Below are positions 59,333 to 64,000 of a stretch of DNA of 64,000 nucleotides, piece by piece. Both the position numbers and the translations under genes were made by a program. The stretch comes from Mesorhizobium loti R88b (GTDB lineage: Bacteria; Pseudomonadota; Alphaproteobacteria; Rhizobiales; Rhizobiaceae). The notes under the pieces were generated by a model. The model had not been told where the DNA came from. It saw only the letters and a program-made list of their open reading frames with translations, and ran no database searches. Within the stretch, counting starts at the first letter, position 1, and each line of letters begins with the position of its first letter. The stretch spans positions 3,907,001-3,971,000 of the forward strand of contig NZ_CP033367.1 in the NCBI RefSeq assembly GCF_013170845.1, read 5' to 3'.

Positions 59333-60091
59333 CTACTGAGCCGAGGCCTTTGCCGCCCGTTCGATCAAACGCGCCACGTCCTCTGGCTTGGAAAGGTAGA
59401 CCGCGTGGCTGCCGGGAACCTCGATCGTTTCGCTGCCGGCCCGCTTGGCCATGCTGCGTTCGAGATCGGGATTGATGTTGTGGTCCTTGCTCGCGACCAG
59501 CGCCCAACTTTTCTTCTGGTGCCAAGCGGCCGCCGTCACCGGCGCGCCGGCAGCGGCCTTGGCCAGCATCGGTTGGGAATTTGCCATGAATTTCGCTTGG
59601 GCAGCCGGGACGTCGGCGGCGAAATCGGCAGGGAAGGCGGCCGGATCAAGGTAGAGGAAATCGTCCTTGGTGGCGCGCAAGTCGTTGTTGGCGGGGGCGG
59701 CCTGGGAGAGCATGCTGATCGCACTTTCGCCTTTGTCGGGGATGAAAGCGGCGATGTAGACGAGGCCGGCGACGTTAGACGCGTCGCCTGCCTCGGTGAT
59801 GACAACCCCGCCATAGCTGTGGCCGACCAGAATTGTAGGCCCTTGTTGCAGATACAGCACCCGTTTGGTCGCTGCGACGTCTTCGGCGAGTGATGTCAGC
59901 GGCTCCTGCACCACGGTGACCGTATAGCCGTCCTTGCCAAGAATGCTGGCGACATCATGCCACCCGGAACCATCGGCGAAGGCACCGTGGACGATGACGA
60001 CGTTCTTGACTTGCTCGGTCCGCGCCGGGGCGACCGCAGCCGTCAGAAGTGCGATCGCACCAGTCGCTGCGACAATGAGTTTGTTTAGCAT
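59333..60091 (-). CDS. Alpha/beta hydrolase, secreted
   Basis: A 252-residue alpha/beta hydrolase with an N-terminal signal peptide (about residues 1-24). The nucleophile is Ser92 in VGHSYGG, and IVHGAFADGSGWH is the oxyanion-hole segment; the catalytic His lies near PGSHAVYLSKPE. ATG 60091 follows AAGGAG. Relatives are often annotated as esterases or as pyrethroid hydrolases, but the substrate here is unknown. It faces an ArsR-family gene across a region with two matching operators, so it is probably controlled by that repressor. Confidence 0.88.
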   Translation of the reverse strand: MLNKLIVAATGAIALLTAAVAPARTEQVKNVVIVHGAFADGSGWHDVASILGKDGYTVTVVQEPLTSLAEDVAATKRVLYLQQGPTILVGHSYGGVVITEAGDASNVAGLVYIAAFIPDKGESAISMLSQAAPANNDLRATKDDFLYLDPAAFPADFAADVPAAQAKFMANSQPMLAKAAAGAPVTAAAWHQKKSWALVASKDHNINPDLERSMAKRAGSETIEVPGSHAVYLSKPEDVARLIERAAKASAQ

Positions 60092-60119
60092 CGAGCTCTC
60101 CTTCGCTTTCAAATTTGCT

Positions 60120-60133
60120 CAACCATTTGGTTG
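60120..60133. promoter_or_regulatory. Operator site 1 for the ArsR-type regulator
   Basis: CAACC-N4-GGTTG with perfect arms (60120-60133), lying close to the hydrolase start. Its twin at 60160-60173 has the same arms and spacing. Confidence 0.7.
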
Positions 60134-60147
60134 AATAAAGCGTCGGC

Positions 60148-60176
60148 TTGACAGATTGTCAACCTTTGGGTTGAAT
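60148..60176 (+). promoter_or_regulatory. Probable promoter of the ArsR-type gene
   Basis: TTGACA at 60148-60153 and, after 17 bases, TTGAAT at 60171-60176 (4 of 6). The second operator overlaps the spacer, so binding would block transcription. Confidence 0.6.
60160..60173. promoter_or_regulatory. Operator site 2 for the ArsR-type regulator
   Basis: CAACC-N4-GGTTG (60160-60173), exactly 40 bases from the first site, about four turns of the helix, which would put both dimers on one DNA face. The first base pairs on each side also match (CAACC preceded by T, GGTTG followed by AAT). Confidence 0.7.
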
Positions 60177-60211
60177 ATTTTTAGAACGAAGAATCGAGCA
60201 GGTGGATCGCC

Positions 60212-60568
60212 ATGATTGAGATCGAAGCGCGGAGGGTAGCCGCGTCGCGAACCGGGCGCCTCGATGCGGTATTCGCCGCGCTGGCCGATCCGACGCGGCG
60301 TGCGATTATCGAGCGGCTCTCGGCGGGCGAGGCGCGCGTGACCGAGGTTGCCGAACGCTTTCCGATGTCCTTGAACGCGGTGTCGAAACACATCCGCGTG
60401 CTGGAAGCGAGCGGCGTGGTGGAGCGGCACAGGAACGGGCGCGACCACATTCTCTCCATCAATACAAGTTCGCTGGACGAGGTCGATGGCTGGATCGAAG
60501 GGACGCGCCGCTATTGGGAAAAGCGGCTGGATGCCATGGAAAACCTGCTGGGCGAGCTCAACAAGTGA
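60212..60568 (+). CDS. ArsR/SmtB-family transcriptional regulator
   Basis: A 118-residue winged-helix regulator (FAALADPTRRAIIERLSAG, then the recognition helix FPMSLNAVSKHIRVLEASG) of the ArsR type without an obvious metal-binding cysteine set, as in the branch paired with SRPBCC proteins. It is divergent from the hydrolase gene and overlaps the next gene by GTGA. It probably represses both directions through the two CAACC-N4-GGTTG sites. The inducer is not evident. Confidence 0.9.
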   Translation: MIEIEARRVAASRTGRLDAVFAALADPTRRAIIERLSAGEARVTEVAERFPMSLNAVSKHIRVLEASGVVERHRNGRDHILSINTSSLDEVDGWIEGTRRYWEKRLDAMENLLGELNK

Positions 60569-60585
60569 CCCTGTGGGGCCCGGGG

Positions 60586-61041
60586 ATGGCAAGCATGGTT
60601 CGTGATGACGCGACGGCCCCGACCGTGCAGTTACGCCGGCGCGTGAGGGCGGGGGCGGAGCAGATCTTCGACCTGTGGACCCAACCGGAGCTGATGGTTC
60701 GGTGGATGAGCCCCTTTCCGGGCGCGGTCGATTGCAAGGCGAGCTGTGATCTCCGTCCCGGCGGAACCTTCAGCCTCGTCATGTCATCGCAGGAAGCAAG
60801 CCGTGAGGTCTCCGGCACCTATGTGTTGGTCGACCGGCCGCGCAAGCTGGTGTTCACCTGGATTGGCCCGCTGACGAACAATGTGAATACATTGGTGACC
60901 GTCGAACTCAATCCGCTCGGCGATGAAACCGACCTCGTGCTAACCCAGGAACGTCTGCCGACGCAGGCAATTGTCGGAGGTCATACCAAGGGCTGGGGAC
61001 ATATACTGGACCATCTGGCGGACGTGGTTTCCCGGGTTTAG
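60586..61041 (+). CDS. SRPBCC (AHSA1-like) domain protein
   Basis: A 151-residue protein of the START/AHSA1 superfamily with a hydrophobic cavity fold; RVRAGAEQIFDLWTQPELMV at the N-terminus is the typical first helix. Starts are possible at GTG 60565 (overlapping the ArsR stop), ATG 60586 and ATG 60595; ATG 60586 is listed. Such genes are often paired with ArsR regulators and may bind a small hydrophobic ligand or help with a toxic compound. The function is unknown. Confidence 0.8.
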   Translation: MASMVRDDATAPTVQLRRRVRAGAEQIFDLWTQPELMVRWMSPFPGAVDCKASCDLRPGGTFSLVMSSQEASREVSGTYVLVDRPRKLVFTWIGPLTNNVNTLVTVELNPLGDETDLVLTQERLPTQAIVGGHTKGWGHILDHLADVVSRV

Positions 61042-62021
61042 GTGCTCGGGACGGGAGCCGGCTTCGCCCGCTTCTTGCGCCGCCAGTTGCTGATCTCCCA
61101 CCTTTTGTGGAACCACATCCACTGGCCGGGATCCTCGCGCACCCAGCGTTCGACCACGTCGTTCAGCATCTGGGTGGTGGCGTGGACGTCAACGCTGCCG
61201 TCAGCCGTGCGTGGCAAGACCAGCTTGTCCTCGATCTCGAGCCGGAAACGGTTGCCCGGCAGCCTGATGCAACGCGCGGGATAGACGTCGCAATCGTAGT
61301 GGCGGGCAAGGGTGCCGAGCACCCGGTTGCTCTGGCAGGGACGACCGAAGAAGATCGTGTCCAGGCCGTTGGAGAATTTCTGGTCGACAAGGACGCCGAT
61401 ATTGCCGCCATTCTCCAGGACACCTGCCAGGGCGAATGAGGCTCCGGCCATCGACGGCAGCAGCGAGCCCATGGTCGAGCGGCGCGTCGAAAGGATGTAG
61501 TCGGCGAGGTAGGGGTTGTTGGGCGGGCGAAACAGCGCCGTGATGTTCATGCCGAAGGTGGCTGCCGCCACCGGCAGCAGCTCGAAATTGCCGAGATGGC
61601 CGGTAAAGACGATGTGCGGCTGCTTTTCGGCGGCGATCTCGAGGAAATGCTCTATTCCCTTGACCTCGACGCGGCCGGGTTTGCTGGCAGCCGGGTCATA
61701 GTCGAACAGGGCGTCGAGGAAGATGTATTCGGCGGCGAGGCGAGCCATGTTGCCCCACATGTCGGAAGCGATGGCCTGGATTTCGTCCTCGCTCTTGTCC
61801 GGATAGGCCTTGCGCAGATTGTCGATGGCGACCTGGTGGCGTCCGACCCTGGGACCAATGAGGCGTGCGATGCGGTCGGCGAAATTCAACGCGCTGTCGG
61901 CTGGCAGCAGGCGCAGTATCGAGATGATGATCATCGCCGCGCGGGCAACCAGCCAGTAGTTCAGCTGGCGCAGCTGCCTGCCATAGCGATACCTCAGGTC
62001 CCGGCGAAACTTCTTGAACAC
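61038..62021 (-). CDS. lpxXL: Lipid A acyltransferase, LpxL/LpxXL type
   Basis: A 327-residue membrane-associated enzyme. The catalytic HX4E motif is His142-Glu147 (GHLGNFE). One hydrophobic segment lies at the N-terminus (about residues 28-40). It joins an acyl chain from acyl-ACP to lipid A. The start GTG 62021 lies 5 bases after the upstream dehydrogenase stop. In rhizobia the lpxXL gene follows an alcohol dehydrogenase and FabF-type genes to add a very-long-chain fatty acid to lipid A, and that order is seen here. The identity as lpxXL rather than lpxL rests on this context. Confidence 0.85.
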   Translation of the reverse strand: MFKKFRRDLRYRYGRQLRQLNYWLVARAAMIIISILRLLPADSALNFADRIARLIGPRVGRHQVAIDNLRKAYPDKSEDEIQAIASDMWGNMARLAAEYIFLDALFDYDPAASKPGRVEVKGIEHFLEIAAEKQPHIVFTGHLGNFELLPVAAATFGMNITALFRPPNNPYLADYILSTRRSTMGSLLPSMAGASFALAGVLENGGNIGVLVDQKFSNGLDTIFFGRPCQSNRVLGTLARHYDCDVYPARCIRLPGNRFRLEIEDKLVLPRTADGSVDVHATTQMLNDVVERWVREDPGQWMWFHKRWEISNWRRKKRAKPAPVPST

Positions 62022-62026
62022 AGGCT

Positions 62027-63055
62027 TTAGCCGACGCGCAGGATGATCTTGCCGAAGACGTCGCGGCCTTCCATGCGCTTCAGCGCGGCATCGATATCGT
62101 CGAAGCCGACTTCGGTGTCGATGACCGGCGCGACTTGTCCCGCCGCCATTTTCTGCATGGCGTTGGCCATGTTCTCCATGCGGCAACCGAACGAGCCGAG
62201 CAGTTTCAGTTGCTGCTGGAACAACTGCATGAGGTTGATCTGTGTCGACACGCCGGATGTCGAGCCGCAGGTCACCAGGCGGCCGCCGCGCTTCAGGCAC
62301 AGCATCGAGCCGGCAAAGGTGTCGGCGCCGACATGTTCGAACACGACATCGACGCCTTTTTTCTTGGTCAGCTTGCGCACGACGCCTTCGAAACGGTCGT
62401 CGCGGTAGTTGATGACATGGTCGGCGCCGAGCGCCTTGGCCCTGTCGATCTTCTCGTTGGAGCCGACCGTGGTGATGATGGTGCAGCCCATGCGCTTGGC
62501 CAGCTGGATCGCTGCCGAGCCGATGCCGGAGCCGCCGGCGTGGACGAGGATCGTCTCGCCGGGTTGGAGTTTGGCGTTGTCGAACAGCATGTGCTCGACG
62601 GTACCGAAGGTGACGGGAGCGACAGCTGCGCCGATGTCGGTCACGCCCGGCGGGGCGGGGACCAGCAGGCGCGCCGGCAGGTTGATCTTTTCCTGCGCGA
62701 AGCCGTCGAGGTGGAAGCCGTGAACGCCCGAAACATGTTCGCAGAGATTGTCTCGGCCTTCGCGGCAGGCCCGGCAAAGGCCGCAGGTGCGCGCGCCATA
62801 GATCGACACCAATTGTCCAGGCCGCAGGCTGGAAACGCCGGGACCGACGGCCTCGACCTCGCCTGAAGCTTCAGCGCCGACGACCAGCGGCAGCTTGCGC
62901 TTGGCGAAGGCCATGCCGCGCCAGCCCCAGACGTCGATGTGGTTCAGCGCCACGGCCTTGATGCGCAGCGTGACTTCGCCGAGTGCGGGCGGCGGCGGGG
63001 GCGGCAGGTCCACCGTTTCAAGACGGCGGTCCTCGATGAGTTGCAATGCGCGCAT
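62027..63055 (-). CDS. Zinc-binding dehydrogenase of the lipid A long-chain fatty acid cluster
   Basis: A 342-residue medium-chain dehydrogenase. The cysteine set CGLCRACREGRDNLC (about 92-106) binds the structural zinc, and VHAGGSGIGSAAIQLAKRMG (about 170-189) is the nucleotide-binding motif. It lies between FabF and lpxXL, the position in rhizobia of the dehydrogenase thought to take part in chain elongation or hydroxylation of the C28 fatty acid. A quinone-reductase-like role is also possible from the sequence alone. Confidence 0.85.
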   Translation of the reverse strand: MRALQLIEDRRLETVDLPPPPPPALGEVTLRIKAVALNHIDVWGWRGMAFAKRKLPLVVGAEASGEVEAVGPGVSSLRPGQLVSIYGARTCGLCRACREGRDNLCEHVSGVHGFHLDGFAQEKINLPARLLVPAPPGVTDIGAAVAPVTFGTVEHMLFDNAKLQPGETILVHAGGSGIGSAAIQLAKRMGCTIITTVGSNEKIDRAKALGADHVINYRDDRFEGVVRKLTKKKGVDVVFEHVGADTFAGSMLCLKRGGRLVTCGSTSGVSTQINLMQLFQQQLKLLGSFGCRMENMANAMQKMAAGQVAPVIDTEVGFDDIDAALKRMEGRDVFGKIILRVG

Positions 63056-63091
63056 TGGGCCTGTCGGTTCAGTGGGGCTGAAAAAGGTCGC

Positions 63092-64000
63092 TTAGACCGG
63101 TTCCCGCGCCATGACAAGGCAAGTGTTCTGGCCGCCGAAGCCGAAGGAGTTCGACAAAACGCTGCGAACCTCGGCATTGCGCTTCTTGTTGGGCACCACA
63201 TCGAGCACGATTGCCGGGTCGGGGTTGTCGTAATTGATGGTCGGCGGAATGACGCTTTCGCGCATCGTCATCAGCGAGAACGCCGCCTCGACGGCGCCTG
63301 CGGCCGACAGTGTGTGGCCGATCATCGACTTGTTCGACGAGACCGGCATCGAGCCGATCCGCTCGCCAAACACCGTCGACAGCGACAGATGTTCCATCTT
63401 GTCGTTTTCCGGCGTGGACGTGCCGTGGGCATTGACGTAGTCGATCTCGTCTTTGCTCAGGCCGGCATCGGCGAGGGCGGCGCGGACCGCCGCGATTGCC
63501 GGCGACCCGTCGGGCTTGGAGCGGGTACGGTGGAAATCGTCGGCCTTCTCACCGCAGCCGCTGAGGATGCCCAGAACGCTGGCGCCACGCGCAAGGGCTG
63601 CTTCCAGCGATTCCAGCACGAGGGCGCCGGAGCCCTCCGCCAACACGAAGCCGTCGCGATCCTTGGAGAAGGGCTTTGATGCCTTCTCGGGATTGTCATT
63701 GTGGGTGGAAAGAGCCGACAGCAGCGAGAAACGAATCAGCGCCTCGGCGGTTGCCGAACCATCGGCGCCGATCGACAGCGCCCGGTCGCATTCGCCGCGG
63801 CGGATCGCCTCGACGCCGAGCTGGATGGCGGTGGCGCCGGAAGCGCACGCGGTCGACAGCGTGATCGGCAGGCCGCGCGTGCCGAAATGGTCGGCCAGCC
63901 GGTCGGCGATCGAGCCGAACTGGGTGGTCTCGAAGATGTCGAGTTCCTTCAGTCCGCGCGCCACCCGCAGCAGCCTTTCGGCGCCGGCGTCCTGGCTGTC
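63092..64000 (-). CDS. Beta-ketoacyl-ACP synthase (FabF type), partial at the window edge
   Basis: The C-terminal 300 or so residues of a ketosynthase; the N-terminal part lies beyond base 64000. The frame is open to the edge and reads DSQDAGAERLL onward. The active-site Cys is in STACASGATA, and the two histidines are in NAHGTSTPEND and GHTLSAAGAVEA, giving the Cys-His-His triad of KAS II. It elongates acyl-ACP, and its place before the dehydrogenase and lpxXL suggests the fabF gene of the very-long-chain lipid A pathway. Confidence 0.9.
   Translation of the reverse strand, partial: DSQDAGAERLLRVARGLKELDIFETTQFGSIADRLADHFGTRGLPITLSTACASGATAIQLGVEAIRRGECDRALSIGADGSATAEALIRFSLLSALSTHNDNPEKASKPFSKDRDGFVLAEGSGALVLESLEAALARGASVLGILSGCGEKADDFHRTRSKPDGSPAIAAVRAALADAGLSKDEIDYVNAHGTSTPENDKMEHLSLSTVFGERIGSMPVSSNKSMIGHTLSAAGAVEAAFSLMTMRESVIPPTINYDNPDPAIVLDVVPNKKRNAEVRSVLSNSFGFGGQNTCLVMAREPV

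Noticed and set aside
62027..62777. A long frame extending the acyltransferase to 579 codons
   Set aside because: The extra N-terminal part is the antisense-free off-frame of the zinc dehydrogenase; GTG 62021 gives the normal length of the family.
1..64000. CRISPR arrays, tRNA or rRNA genes, insertion sequences
   Set aside because: I found no regularly spaced repeats, cloverleaf sequences or transposase-like frames.

Overview
The window looks like a chromosomal stretch of an aerobic alphaproteobacterium of the Rhizobiales, most likely Mesorhizobium or a close relative. The reasons are the GC-rich coding sequence, the gene families (MttB-type methyltransferases with a corrinoid protein, GcvT-fused FAD dehydrogenases, DUF1638, DUF1989), the lipid A very-long-chain fatty acid genes at the right edge, and two palindrome-rich intergenic repeats of a kind I associate with rhizobial genomes. 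This placement is inferred from content; there is no rRNA gene to confirm it. I see no tRNA gene, CRISPR array, integrase or transposase.

Layout. 1-3.2 kb: a formyltransferase-like protein, a DUF4893 protein, an NAD-epimerase broken by a one-base frameshift, and DUF1638. 3.2-5.0 kb: an AT-rich island with a membrane-anchored Ras-like GTPase and a small membrane partner. 5.1-8.4 kb: a corrinoid methyl-carrier protein divergent from an MttB-family methyltransferase, followed by a 4Fe-4S protein. 8.5-16.7 kb: a FadR-type regulator with a large palindrome at its start, a CynX-type transporter, dienelactone hydrolase, a BaiN-type flavoprotein, a split chromate transporter, and an ECF sigma factor coupled to a VWA protein. 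17-28 kb: an XRE regulator, DUF1989 and betaine-homocysteine methyltransferase facing a desaturase and a PhnD-like protein, then an operon of a second MttB, a sarcosine/dimethylglycine dehydrogenase-like enzyme and a DddP-type DMSP lyase.

28-38 kb: a frameshifted phospholipase D-like gene, two tandem coupled MFS transporters behind a 32-bp inverted repeat, an orphan protein, prolyl oligopeptidase, a class III aminotransferase and two small genes. 38-46.8 kb: a second GcvT-fused dehydrogenase, valine-catabolism genes (mmsB and an isobutyryl-CoA dehydrogenase-like gene), a cupin DMSP-lyase-like gene overlapping cobQ, and a VOC/AraC pair. 46.8-55.5 kb: a small membrane protein, a TauE-type transporter, TerB, a five-gene peptide-type ABC operon with an M20 deacylase, and an L,D-transpeptidase. 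55.8-64 kb: ATP-grasp, flavoprotein and methyltransferase genes, an ArsR/hydrolase divergon with paired operators, and the lipid A genes (lpxL-like acyltransferase, dehydrogenase, partial FabF).

How it fits together. The strongest theme is demethylation of quaternary ammonium or sulfonium compounds. MttB-type enzymes (without pyrrolysine, since neither frame contains an amber codon) would move a methyl group to the corrinoid protein. The betaine-homocysteine methyltransferase and the GcvT-fused dehydrogenases would handle the remaining methyl groups, and CobQ would supply the cofactor. Two unrelated DMSP-lyase-type active sites in the same window point to sulfonium substrates as well. The least explained part is the GTPase pair inserted in the middle of the methyltransferase genes.
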